Shown here one piece after another: positions 1 through 15,195 of a stretch of 64,000 nucleotides of DNA. This DNA is from Piromyces finnis. Lineage: Eukaryota > Neocallimastigomycota > Neocallimastigomycetes > Neocallimastigales > Neocallimastigaceae. Made by a program: the position numbers and the translations under genes. Every line of letters starts with the position of its first letter. Positions within the stretch are counted from its first letter, which is position 1. The stretch lies in assembly GCA_002104945.1 (NCBI GenBank), contig MCFH01000058.1:248001-312000 (forward strand). The letters are read 5' to 3'. The notes under the pieces are model-generated. The model worked only from the letters and a program-made list of their open reading frames with translations. It had not been told where the DNA came from and searched no databases.

Positions 1-577
1 ATAAACTAATGTTAATTTATCTATACTAAATTAACCTATACGATTTTCCAACTATCGTTTCAATAGTTGAAAAATTTTCTTTATTTATACTTTTTAAATA
101 AATTGAATAAATTCTAATATACATGTTTTAATATTATAATTTTACATTGTTTACATTTATACATTTATTAAAAGAAATTATTTGTATTAAACTATTTAAA
201 TTCAATTTATTTACTACAGAATTTTCTAAACTTAAAATAAAGTTTTGATTTATTTACTATATGGTTGATTATATTTCAAACATATATTCAATTTATTTAT
301 TTCTAATTTTGAGGCTTAGTTTATAAAAAAAATTTTTTATTATCTAAAATATTTATTGGTTAAAATTTATTTAATTTAAAATTTTATTTTATCATCAAAA
401 ACTTTATCTTATCATAAAATTATATTTTACATAAATTTATGTTAATGTATTGTGATATAAATTTTATGGAAATTTACGGTACATTAATTTAATACATTAT
501 ACATTATTTTAAATACGTATTAAATACATTATTCTATTAATACAATATTTTACAAATTATTTATCATCTTCAAAATT
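1..577. other. AT-rich sequence without a recognised gene
   Basis: No reading frame, RNA gene or clear repeat boundary was found in this AT-rich stretch. It ends at the 11-bp target-site duplication (567-577) of the SINE that follows. Confidence 0.4.
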
Positions 578-1132
578 TCGTTCCAGTTTTTATCCTGGTT
601 GTTAAGGCGTTTCCTTAGCATACATAAGGCTTCTGGTTCGACCCCGCAGATGTCAGTGCCTGTGGATTTTCCCACTGGGTTTGCCATGGGTTGGGTTATG
701 ATATTCAGGTAAGTATAAATGAACTTTCTAATTTACTACTATGATAATAACACTCGTCTAGCCGGCCTGAGAGGGTCTAGTGTACATGGTACATTCCAAA
801 TTAGAACTTAATAAGTGGTGACTTAGGCTATGCCAAAAACACACAATATTCCTTAATCAATTTAAGTGTAAACATTAGGGGGCGGTTGACACGTGATCAA
901 ATTGACTATAAGAGGCTTAGCATTGTAGTTGTGAAATATCGTACAACGACATGCATCTAATGTACATGGATTAAGTGAGCGTCGAAGCTGAAGAAACAGT
1001 ATGACAGACCAGGAGGGTCACAACCACCTAGCAATAGGAATGAGCCAACGTTTCTCTAAGAACCACCATTGGAGCTAACTCTGATCGATGGGAGAAATGC
1101 ACTCGGAAGTTAAAAAAAAAAAAAAAAAAATT
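578..1132 (+). mobile_element. tRNA-derived SINE, copy 1
   Basis: Non-autonomous retroposon of about 535 bp plus a poly(A) tail at 1112-1130. The head resembles a tRNA. It has a D-arm/A-box-like segment TGGTTGTTAAGG (596-607) and an anticodon-like arm with CCTTA (613-617) pairing TAAGG (625-629) around a 7-nt loop. A B box GGTTCGACCCC follows at 635-645. An 11-bp target-site duplication TCTTCAAAATT flanks it (567-577 and 1133-1143). A near-identical reverse-strand copy lies at 39775-40319 with a different duplication, so this is a mobile family and not a segmental duplication. The D-loop wording (GGTTnTTAAGG) is most like a tRNA-Leu or tRNA-Ser ancestor; that is inference. It would be transcribed by RNA polymerase III and mobilised by a LINE. 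Confidence 0.88.
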
Positions 1133-1254
1133 TCTTCAAAATTATGAATTATTTTTAAGTATTTCATTATTAAAATAAATATAAAAAAAACTAGATGCAT
1201 ATATTACCATTTATTTTAATTTAAGCTATTATTTTTCATACTATTACCAAAACA

Positions 1255-1843
1255 ACTATTAAAAGATTAATATTTAAAATAAACATATGATTAATCATTT
1301 AACACTTGATCTGTTAACCTATTTTATGTTAACTGTTACACCTAAATGGTTTAGTTCTATTTTTAGTAATAGTCATTATCATTAATTAAATTAATATAAT
1401 TAAAATTTCTATTGATAAATTTTTAATTTTTGTAAAGTCATAAGAAGTGTTTATGATCCATACTTGATATCATATTGATTCTAATTTACCTATTAAAATC
1501 TTTGAATGATCATAACTTCTTTAAATGACCAGTTAGAAGGACCGCGATTGTACCACAATATAGCTTTTTCCCTAAGCTTTCTAATAAACTTGGTTTCACA
1601 GCCGTAGTACTTACAGCCGCAGCGTTCGTTTTGGCGAATTATGCCTAGTTTCGTGTTTGTTTATTTTTAGCTAAGGATAGTGTATTGATATTAAATTTTT
1701 GAAATCATAACCCTTTCACTGAATCAAAATTTAAAAGGTGACTTTTAAAGGTGTTTTAAAATAATTATTGGAATCATTTAATTATAATTATTATGTTTAA
1801 TTAATTATAGATATTATCTGAATTTGTTTTAAATCCAGTTAAT
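1255..1843 (+). repeat. Repeat family E (probable old LTR), copy 1
   Basis: This segment matches 61440-62054 over nearly its whole length at roughly 90% by eye. It includes GC-richer blocks such as GACCAGTTAGAAGGACCGCG and TTTCACAGCCGTAGTACTTA. It has no open reading frame. The sharp shared edges and the company of LTRs make an LTR remnant likely, but no internal region or target duplication was found. Confidence 0.6.
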
Positions 1844-1852
1844 ATCTTCACA

Positions 1853-1905
1853 TATCACTTTCTATATTCATTTATAGAATTAATATAATATTCTACCTGA
1901 TCAAT
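1853..1905 (+). repeat. Fragment of a G-type LTR 3' end
   Basis: This matches the last ~50 bp of the G-type LTR (25808-25859). It keeps ACTTT, the small CTATA/TATAG hairpin and AATTAA, and ends in ATCA next to the following LTR. The outer stem is eroded. Confidence 0.55.
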
Positions 1906-1907
1906 GA

Positions 1908-2718
1908 TGATATAATTTGATAATAATTTTAATTTTGAATTTTACTTCAAAAAGTGATTATTATATTATATCTTTTGTTATAACTATATAAGTTATATTG
2001 ATTAAGATTTAAGATCGTTTTTATAAAAATTAATAAAATTGTTTTGTTAAAACACTAAATTGTTTTATTAGAAACACTTGTTTTTCTAATATTTAAATAT
2101 TTAAAATTTTATTTATTTAAGTATAAAAGTGATTATTAAAATTATAAAATATTAATCTAACTATATAATATTTCTTTATTAATAATAATAATAATGATTA
2201 AAATAAGAATATTTACATGTATTTATATTTTCTTTTAAATTTAAACTATTTACATTAAAACAATAAAATTAATAACTATTTACAATAAAAATAATAAAAG
2301 TAATTAGAAATAACAATAAAAGAAATAATTAAAAGTTAAAGAATATAAAAAGTTGTTTATTTTACAATTAATTAAAGTAATAATTATTTTTAATGTTTTA
2401 ATAAAGGTGTTTAATTATATTATTTTATAACATGAATTATTATATTTGTTTACTTTTAAAGTGTAATTTACTAACGAAGTTATTAAATATTTAATTTAAC
2501 AATTAATTTAACAAGAGTTATATATTTTGATCTCGATTAATTAAAGTTTATTATTTTCTTTCAATAATCAAAATATATGCAGTGTTTAGGATTAATTTCA
2601 TTTAAGAATTTTGGTAAAGTACTTAATTAAACTATAACTTGTTTTAAGTTACTTTTAGGGTTAACTTAAAAATCAGGTATAATAATAATTTTATATTTAT
2701 TAATTTCATTATTTATTA
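1908..2718 (-). repeat. Solo LTR of the H family (old copy)
   Basis: 811 bp, the same length as the 3' LTR of element H at 51583-52393 and the solo copy at 47479-48289. On the minus strand it should start TGATAAATAATG, but here that end is mutated (ATTTATTA on the plus strand). It ends in AAATTATATCA. It is separated from the next copy by 7 A residues. No coding sequence. Confidence 0.85.
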
Positions 2719-2725
2719 AAAAAAA

Positions 2726-3523
2726 TGATATAATTTGATAATAATCTTAATTTTGAATTTTACTTCAAAAAGTGATTATTATATTATATCTTTTGTTATA
2801 ACTATATAAGTTATATTGATTAAGATTTAAAATCGTTTTTATAAAAATTAATAAAATTGTTTTGTTAAAACACTAAATTGTTTTATTAGACTTGTTTTTC
2901 TAATATTTAAATATTTAAAATTTTATTTATTTAAGTATAAAAGTGATTATTAAAATTATAAAATATTAATCTAACTATATAATATTTCTTTATTAATAAT
3001 AATAATAATGATTAAAATAAGAATATTTACATGTATTTATATTTTCTTTTGAATTTAAACTATTTACATTAAAACAATAAAATTAATAACTATTTACAAT
3101 AAAAGTAATTAGAAATAACAATAAAAGAAATAATTAAAAGTTAAAGAATATAAAAAGTTGTTTATTTTACAATTAATTAAAGTAATAATTATTTTTAGTA
3201 TTTTAATAAAAGTGTTTAATTATATTATTTTATAACATGAATTATTATATTTGTTTACTTTTAAAGTGTAATTTACTAACGAAGTTATTAAACATTTAAT
3301 TTAACAATTAATTTAACAAAAGTTATATATTTTGATCTCGATTAATTAAAGTTTATTATTTTCTTTCAATAATCAAAACATATGCAGTGTTTAGGATTAA
3401 TTTTATTTAAGAATTTTGGTAAAGTACTTAATTAAACTATAACTTGTTTTAAGTTACTTTTAGGGTTAACTTAAAAATCAGGTATAATAATAATTTTATA
3501 TTTATTAATTTCATTATTTATCA
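2726..3523 (-). repeat. Solo LTR of the H family beside tRNA-Cys 1
   Basis: 798 bp and very similar to the preceding copy, with small deletions in AAT-rich parts. Its tRNA-proximal end is intact (ATTTATCA at 3516-3523). It lies 14 bp upstream of the mature tRNA-Cys gene, close to where RNA polymerase III should start. The minus-strand 3' end has the terminal folded motif described in the findings. Confidence 0.87.
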
Positions 3524-3537
3524 AAAATAACAAAAAT

Positions 3538-3609
3538 GGGGTGTTAGCTCAGCGGTAGAGCAATTGACTGCAGATCAATAGGTCTTCGGTTCAAATCCGG
3601 AACGCCCCT
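3538..3609 (+). tRNA. tRNA-Cys (anticodon GCA), copy 1
   Basis: A 72-nt cloverleaf can be folded by hand. Acceptor GGGGTGT pairs ACGCCCC with one T-G wobble, the D arm is GCTC/GAGC, the anticodon arm is ATTGA/TCAAT with loop CTGCAGA, and the T arm carries TTCAAAT. The discriminator is T, and a T run at 3617-3621 can end RNA polymerase III transcription. Three further copies lie in the window. Confidence 0.97.
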
Positions 3610-3644
3610 TACATAATTTTTCGTGTTTTTTAAATATTATTACT

Positions 3645-3645
<1 letters not shown>

Positions 3646-3682
<37 letters not shown>
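3646..3682 (+). repeat. Poly(T) tract
   Basis: About 37 consecutive T residues. The surrounding 3610-4110 holds no recognised gene. Confidence 0.9.
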
Positions 3683-3686
<4 letters not shown>

Positions 3687-4118
3687 AATGAATAATAAAA
3701 ATACTTTCTAAGGTAATAATGGTATCTTAATTACATTTTTTTAAAGCTTTATTTTGTAATGAATAAGAATTTGAAATAAAAAAAAACACCAGTTGAAATT
3801 TTACAGATCAAAAAATAAATTTTAAAGAAAAATCTGGAATACGATTATTTTCCTTTTTAAAAATATAATTTTACTTATATTATTGTTTTAATTCCAAAAA
3901 AAGGTGGTTTTTCAAACTATAATGTATATAATACATGCTATAAAAATAAAAGTAAAAATAAGAATAATAAATAAAAATTAAGAGATATGTTTAAATAAAC
4001 ACAAATGAATAAAAATTGGGTATAGTTAATTAAAGTAAGAAAGCCACTATTATACTAGAGTATAATAATTGTATTTGACTTCCAATAGGTCACCGAGTCA
4101 AAGATCAAAATTTTACCA

Positions 4119-4199
4119 TGGGACAAAATTATGATCTCCATTGGTTGCGCTGGCCCTCCTGACCTGTCTTACTGTTTCTTCAGCATTGATGCTCTTGGA
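4119..4199 (-). repeat. Old SINE-like fragment
   Basis: The plus-strand wording CCCTCCTGACCTGTC...TACTGTTTCTTCAGC closely resembles a stretch of the reversed SINE near 39880-39920. The rest has diverged. On the minus strand a short open frame runs through it to about 4444; I do not recognise that peptide and would not call it a gene. Confidence 0.5.
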
Positions 4200-4598
4200 T
4201 GTTGCTTCAAACCTTTGAACATTGACCATTGCTGGCCAATAACAAAAAGCATGATTTTGATTAGAAGTTCCGCTGTTACCGTCAAGAATGGTGTTCCTTC
4301 GAAAGTATTCGATTGAATCTGACACTTGCAAAGTTCTTTCCATCTCCTTGAATTGTAATTAATATTATTAAAACTTCTTCCCTCAAGAAGGGATTTAAAT
4401 ATTTTATTGTACACACTAGAATAATCATACACATTAATATTCACAGGATTATTACTATTATTTTTTTTTTAGACTAGGAAGAGAATACATTTATTCATGT
4501 ATTTATTTAATTTGAGATATTACATTATATTAGGTGACAATATGTATTGATATAATAAATAATAAATAAAAATAATAAAATATAAATATAAATATAAA

Positions 4599-4925
4599 TA
4601 TAAAATAAAATAAAATAAAATAAAATAAAATAAAATAAAATAAAATAAAATAAAATAAAATAAAATAAAATAAAATAAAATAAAATAAAATAAAATAAAA
4701 TAAAATAAAATAAAATAAAATAAAATAAAATAAAATAAAATAAAATAAAATAAAATAAAATAAAATAAAATAAAATAAAATAAAATAAAATAAAATAAAA
4801 TAAAATAAAATAAAATAAAATAAATAAAATAAAATAAAATAAAATAAAATAAAATAAAATAAAATAAAATAAAATAAAATAAAATAAAATAAAATAAAAT
4901 AAAATAAAATAAAATAAAATAAAAT
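4599..4925 (+). repeat. (AAAAT)n pentanucleotide array
   Basis: About 64 tandem AAAAT units with one 4-nt slip near 4821. On the minus strand it sits directly at the 3' end of the LINE remnant, so it may have grown from a LINE tail. The long Phe/Ile/Leu/Tyr frame across it is only this repeat translated. Confidence 0.97.
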
Positions 4926-4934
4926 AATTATTAA

Positions 4935-6240
4935 AGTTGCATAAAAGTTCAATAAACTCTGCAATTCGTACTGTGTAAAATGATCCCTACCTAATAAATT
5001 AAATGAAATAAAAAAGAGAAGTAACATCAGGTATAATAATGTGGTGTCCACTAAACTTTCCCATGAGTTCATAATGTTTTCATTTGAAGAAATACTAACA
5101 TTGAACCCTGTGTACGGAACACTGAGAATGTTCCTTTGCCATATCGGTACAACGTTGGCGCTCTTGATTACGCTAGGTGTCTTATTAAACCTATCAAAAA
5201 GTAATTTTATTGAGCTACTAATAATAGGAATTGTTTTAGTAAGAAAAGCTGAGAGATCCTCTACATATGGAACATGAGACCCCGATGAATTGTAAAGTTA
5301 TTCATTTAAATGTCTTTGTTTCACCTTATTGATTTGCAGCTCATCATAAGCTAAAGTTCCACCAAGAAGGATCATAAAAATATAGTTATAAATTATTTTT
5401 CTTACTCTCATTTCTGGGAGTAAGTGATGAATTGATTTTTGTATTTCTTTTGAAAAAAGGGTAAAAAGATCGTCAAGAAAGCTAAGGGAAGAAGTTCTGT
5501 ATTCAGAGAATGATGGGTATTCTAAAATCCAATGATAAAAAGATTGTTCATCATATCCGCAACATGGACAGACACGAGGACAGTCAGGGGGTACTCTGTT
5601 ACTGGCAATAGCAATTCCAGTAGTGTTTTTATAACCGCATCGAATACGAATAATCCAAGTAATTCTTAAATTTAAGTGAGGTTTATTGAGACCGATATAC
5701 ATTAGGCGATTTGAACTAAGGAATTTGTTGTTAGTTTATCTGAAGGCTTTACTTCCATTATTTAGGCTACTATTATTCAATAATGTTCTCTAATATTTTT
5801 AGTACTTTTAATGTAAATTTTCATAAGTTTCTTATGTAGAGAACAAGATTCTTTGGCCCAAGAATAATGAGGCATGGGAGGAATAGATCGGACGAGATCT
5901 TTAATAATACAATTTGCTTTTCTCCATTTAACAAAGCATTTCACTTGTTGCGCAACACAAATACCTGAAAGTGTTGGAATCCTCAAATCCCTTGTATAAG
6001 CATACATGTCAATAAATGAATTTCATTCAAAAATAAAATCCTTGTTATTTAGACTTTTATTGTTAAAGTTACTGACACTCCATAAAACAGCAGTATTGAA
6101 AGCTGAATATCTTTTAATATGAATTTCATTAGTCGTTGTTTGGACCATGAACTAAGATCATGGATAAAAATTAGGTATTATTTATTTGAGTTAGATCCAA
6201 AGAAACGCAGACCATGTCGTAAGGAAGGCACAGTACAATT
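4935..6240 (-). pseudogene. LINE (non-LTR retrotransposon) ORF2 C-terminal remnant
   Basis: Coding-like sequence on the minus strand is split by stops and frame changes: about 6110-5777, 5775-5298 and 5277-4940. The middle part has a cysteine cluster CPCCGYDEQSFYHW resembling the C-terminal zinc motif of many LINE ORF2 proteins, followed by a hydrophobic helix-rich tail. The upstream part reads TLSGICVAQQVKCFVKWRKA. In-frame stops occur near 6020 and 5735. No endonuclease or reverse transcriptase core remains here, so it is a 5'-truncated dead copy, as is usual for LINEs. The family assignment rests on the C-terminal motif and context, not on a search. Confidence 0.6.
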
Positions 6241-6554
6241 GATATTGTTCATTTTTAAAGGAACTTATTATGGAAATATAGCTATTAAAAATTGATATTG
6301 ATATTGATATTGGTATATATTGGGTATAATTAAAATAAAATATAATTGTATATAAATAATATTAGTAAAATGGATATATTGAATAGTTCAAGGGCTACTA
6401 TTATTAACTAAATAGCTATTTAAATTAGAATTAATATCTTCACTCTTGATATTACTACTATTATTACTACTATTGTTACTATTACTATTATTATTCTATT
6501 ATTATTATCGCTATCTCTACTAATATTAACATTTTCATTATTATTGATAGGACT

Positions 6555-6915
6555 GTTGGAATTACGTTGACTGAAAAAATTCAAAAGTTGGGCTATGAAA
6601 TTGTTATGTTTAATACGGATATCTCTAAATGTTGGACAATTTAATAACCAATACTTAATACTTTAATCACTCTTGCAACATAGGCAATAGTTAGAACAAA
6701 TTGGATCAACAAATTTAGCAGCTTTTGCAACTCCAGCATCCAACTTGTATTCGCTTCTTGCTTTCAATAGCCAGTAGAAACCATAGGCAAACTCTGGGTA
6801 CTCATAATATAATTTAATAAAATCATTAGTTTCAATAAATCTATTATCGTCATAGTATTAGACTTTGATTGAATTCCCTTTAAGATCTTTCCAATAAAAG
6901 TTTCTAACTGCTTTG
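6555..6915 (-). pseudogene. Second LINE-like C-terminal remnant
   Basis: On the minus strand a broken frame encodes a Tyr/Phe-rich segment (YPEFAYGFYWLLKARSEYKL). It is followed by a cysteine cluster CSNYCLCCKSD and, after a stop, YWLLNCPTFRDIR, the spacing seen at LINE ORF2 C-termini. Stops are present near 6862 and 6670. Its sequence differs from the neighbouring remnant, so it is probably another family. Confidence 0.45.
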
Positions 6916-7167
6916 ACATTTTCATGCTTCTTTAATTCAATATAAATATAAATTATTTTTATATTTTTTCAAATATTTTTAATTTTATATTCAAAACTTT
7001 TTTTTTTTTTTTAATTACAACTTTTATTTTTTTTATTTTGTTATTTAAATTTTACAAATAGTCTTTTTAAAGAAAAAAAAATTACATTTTACATTATATA
7101 AATATATATATATAGAGCTAATAATAATTTATTACTATTATTATTTTATTATTTTATTTTTTTTAAT

Positions 7168-10632
<3,465 letters not shown>

Positions 10633-12478
10633 TATTTATGTCTTTTTATTAAAAAGTAATTTTCACTTTCAAAGTGATTATATATATTTAATTTTCTTTT
10701 TTTTTAACTAAAAATATTAATAATATTTTGTTTTTGTTTTACTTTTTTTTCTTTTATTTTACTTAACACTATCAAAGTGTAGTAATAGTTTCTTAAAGAT
10801 ACTTTTTTTTCTTAAAAGTTTTTTTTTATTTTGTAAAAATTATTTATTTTTAGCCTATCATTTTAATCAAATTTAATATACATATATACACTCATCCAAA
10901 AAATCCAAAAAAGGAAATTTAAATAATGAAAAATAAATAATAATTAAAGTTTTAAACATTCTAAATATTTAATTTTTTTTAATTAAAATCATAAAGAATC
11001 ATTTTTATATTAAATTAAGTAATTAATATGTGGACTAATATTAATATTTTAATAAATTCTATATATTTATATACAATGGAAAGATTAAATAGTATTAAAT
11101 TAATAATAATTTTTTATAATAAATAAAATTTGAATAATAAATTAAAGCATTAATTAATCATAATAAATAATAATAATAAATAATAATAATAATAAATAAA
11201 ATAAAAAAAAATTAATTAGTTTATCATTAAATAATAGAATAATGAAATATTAATTATAATATTATTCCTTATGAAATTTGATGGTAGTTTATTCTTTTTA
11301 AAAAAAAAGAAATATGAAAAAATATAATAAATATAAATATATATTTATTTATGAGTATATGTATCTATAATTATAATAAATAAAGGTTTAAAATGACTGT
11401 GGTGCATTATAATAACAAAAACTTTTTATAATTAAAAAAAAAATACATCCATCATAAAAAAATGATGAAGTAAAATTTTTATTTGAAAAAAGATTTTTCA
11501 ATTAAAGAATGATAAATCTTTAGTCATCTAAATTAAAACTTTATTTATTATTTATTTTTAAGTTAATATTAAATTAAAAAGAAAAATTCTATTCAGTTTA
11601 AAAGTTTTTTTTTTTTTTTTTTTTTTTTTGATTTTAGAATAATAGCCCTTGACTTTTATAAGGATGAATAAAAAAAGGAAGAGAAAAATATAGAATACAT
11701 AGATTAAAAAATAAATAAATGCTAAATGTAAAATTTAAATAGAACACTTATTAATAGAATATAGAAAGGGTAACTAATGATATATATATATAAAATTGTA
11801 TATAAAAAGTATTTTTTGAAATAATTATTTGGTAATAGATTATTAGAACATTCTTATTTATTAATATATCATATGAAGTTCACTTACACACGTGATAGTG
11901 TTGGGGAAAATGCTTTCTTTTTTTATTTAAATCAATTTTCCATGGTTTAAAATTCCAATTAAGTAAAAGTATTGAATATATGGTATTTATAATCGGAAAT
12001 TATAAAAAGTATATACTATTTTTATTTAAATAAACTGATTTATATATATGATGATATAAAACTTTATTAGTAAAATTATTAAGAATTAAAAAAAAGTTTA
12101 AATCTTTAATTTCAATTATATCAATTCCTAATGTTTAAGTTGTTTAAATTGAAAATTTTTATTAATGTATTTTAAAGTTTCTAATTATTCTGTAAGAAAG
12201 AAAAAGAATATTATAAAAATTAAATAATTAAAAATTTAATTATAATTTTGATATAATGATAAAATACTTTTATATATAAATTATTTATTATTTTATGAAA
12301 TAATATTTGAAACTTTTTAAAAAGAATATTATTAAATATATATATATTTATACCAATACATAATAGTATATTCATCAAATAATAATAATAAAAAGCATAG
12401 ATATTAAAATCTAGTTATATGTAATATTCATCATTTTTGAAATTAATCCATTGATAAAAATATAATCATTACATTACA
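10633..12478. promoter_or_regulatory. Divergent intergenic region between the GH9 and receptor genes
   Basis: 1.85 kb of AT-rich DNA between two outward-facing genes, so it should contain both promoters. Close to the GH9 start it has CT/T-rich runs (10681-10830) and two short motifs CTTTCAAAGTG/CTATCAAAGTG (near 10660 and 10769). A poly(T) of about 22 lies near 11607. I cannot assign start sites. Confidence 0.4.
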
Positions 12479-15195
12479 ATGGAGTATAAAATATACCTTT
12501 TATTAATAGTTTCTTATTTTATATGTATGCTTAAATATTAAATATATACAATATGAATTTATATATTTTATAAATATAAATATAACACTCATTTTACATA
12601 TTTATATTAATAATATTAACATAATAAATCTTTTTTTTATACTGTTGTCAAAATAATAATTAGTATATGTTAAAGGAATAACAGTAAATTTTGTAGTCTT
12701 TGGGTTTTATTCATATGATGAATTATATTCAACACTTACAAAAGATTTCAATAAATATTCAAATGAAAATGGACTTGATATCAAATTAAACATGGTTTTA
12801 TTTTCTTCTCAAAATATTACATCTGGAGAAAATGATTATCTATCAACAATAGATGCTTTATTAAATAAAAAAACAACATTATATGATTTATATGTGTATG
12901 ATCCTGCTTATACAAAAATATTTTCAAAACATTTTATAAATTTAAAAGAAAAACTTAGTGAAGAATATATACAACTATTTTCTCGTGATAGCTATGAATC
13001 TTCTATATATGAGGATCAATTGGTTTCACTTGTACTTTATTTTTTCTATTTTAAATTTAATATATAAATTTAATAATCTTATTAAATTTTTATAATATAT
13101 ATTACAATAGCCAATATATATGAAATACAAAGTGATGTATTCAAACATTTATTATTTGAATAAATATAAAAAAAATATACCTGAAACTTGGGATGAATTA
13201 ATTAAAATTTCAAAATTCATTATAAATGAAGAAAAAAAAGAAAATAATACGAATCTTGTTGGTTATAATGGTCTTTTTCCAAGTAAAATACTTTAATAAT
13301 CTTTTAATAACAATTATTATTAATAATAAGAGTGATAGTAGCAGTAATAACAATATAATTAATATACTAATAGTAATAAATAAATAATAAAAAGAAGAAA
13401 AAATAATAATATTACTAATGAATTAATACTATTATATTAATTATATAAATTATATAGATAATGAAAATGTATATTGTTCAATTTATGAATTTATTTATTC
13501 TTTCAGAGAAACAAAAGACTCCCCATTTCCTGGATATGATAGTCAAGCTGCTGTTAATGCTTTAATTAAATTAAAAGAAATAAAAGACAGTATTTCCAAT
13601 GGTAAGTAATTAATCTATGAAAAGAAAATATTATAAAAATTTTATATATAATTTAATAATAGCAAAGTAATAACTTTTTCTTAACTATAATTATAAAAGA
13701 TGAAACATTTGCATCTGATGAGGTATATAATGTAAACTTAATGTTTTCCGGGAATATCTTATTTAGTAATTTTTGGGATGCAGTGATACCTCCTAATTAT
13801 GAAATAACACCTTTGCCAGGTAAAAATAAAGGTGTTAATGGATCTTGTACTGGAGGCTTTAATATTGGTATTAGTAAATATATTTCAAAAGAAAAACAAA
13901 TTGCTGCACTTAAAGTTTTAAAGTTTTTTACATCAAAAGAAGAACAAAAAAAATTAACTACAACTTATAACGTAATAAGTGCTATGACAAGTATATACGA
14001 CGATGAAGAATTATGTAAAAGTGTAAATTGTAAACTTATAAAAAATATTCAAGGTGCTGTTCGTCCATGTTCATCAATTGACAATTACGAAGAGTATAAA
14101 TTAAAAGTCATCGAATTGGTGAATGATTATTTATTCAATAATAAACCGGCAAAAGATATCTTAACAAAAATTGATAATATAACCAAAATATATAATTTTT
14201 CTATTAAAACATTAAATGTATCACTGGTTATGTTTATTTTATTGTCAATTACATTCTTTACTATTTTGTTTTCATCAATAATATTATTTATTCCAAGATT
14301 TAAACGATTCTTCCAATTCATGAGTCTAAATTTAGAAATTGTATATATCATTGGATCTCTATTAATTTTAATTTCTGGATATACCTATTTTGGAGTATTA
14401 AAACCTATTAAATGTTTTTATCAAAAAGCATTCTTGATTTTAGGCATTACCATGATATTTACCCCAATATTATATAAATTAATAATAAATTTCCCTGAAA
14501 AAAATAAAGTTTCTGAAATAATTAAAAGTAGAAAATACACTTTTATTTTAACTTTTGTTATTATTGAAATTATTTTAAATTCAATTACACTCCTATCACC
14601 CTATGAAATCACGAAGATTGAAGTGGAAGACGGAAAAAATTTCTTAAAGTGTAAATACAGCATTCTTGCATTAACGCTTTCAATTATTCAATATATTGCT
14701 ATATTTATCATATTTGTAATCATAAATGTTTTAATATTTTTAGAATGGAATATTATAGAAACCTATCATGATTTAAGAACATTAACTATTTTTATTGGAA
14801 TGGATTGGATATTGCTTTTAATATTTATTATCTTTAGTATATTGAAAATAAAAAACTTTTTAGTAGTAAATATAGCTAGGATAATTATTATTATAATGTT
14901 TTCAGCTTCAAATCATTTCTATATGTTCGTTATAAGAATCTTTTTGAGTAAAGTAAACGGAAATAGTATGGAAGAAGAAAAAATTATTGATAAATTATTG
15001 TATTTTAATAATCAATCAAACAAAACATCTAATATTGTTTCTTCTACCACTATAGAAAATACAAATACATTATCTGAACTAAAAACTAATTCTAGTATTG
15101 AGAAAGAAAGAAGATTAGCATCCAGTTCAAAAATTCAATATTCAAATAAATTATTAAGTTATCATTTTTCTACTAACATTCATTCTGATTCATAA
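12479..15195 (+). CDS. Sugar-binding-protein-like / seven-helix (class C GPCR-like) receptor
   Basis: I join five exons: 12479-12524, 12664-13031, 13111-13282, 13458-13601 and 13700-15195. They give 741 residues, with all introns GT...AG and phases that fit. A signal peptide starts MEYKIYLLLIVSYFI. Residues ~25-400 resemble an extracellular solute-binding (ABC sugar-binding) protein: NIPETWDELI, GYDSQAAVNALIKLKEI, a GGFNIGISKYI segment and a helical KVLKFFTSKEEQKKL. Seven hydrophobic helices follow (~417-660), with a Cys-x(6)-L-x-L-G pattern before helix 3 like class C receptors. A Ser/Thr-rich cytoplasmic tail of about 80 residues ends the protein. Such receptors are known from anaerobic fungi. 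A role in sensing sugars released by cellulases such as its divergent neighbour is inference. Confidence 0.85.

Noticed and set aside
4530-5072. Long Phe/Ile/Leu/Tyr membrane-like frame
   Set aside because: It is the AAAAT array translated. Only its first ~35 residues belong to the LINE remnant.
5041-5277. Plus-strand frame of 78 codons
   Set aside because: It is antisense to the LINE remnant, whose minus-strand reading fits LINE C-terminal sequence better.
12664-14200. Bacterial contamination or a transferred ABC transporter gene
   Set aside because: The solute-binding part is spliced in frame to seven helices and shares the AT-rich composition and GT...AG introns of the host, so it is a fungal gene whatever its older origin.
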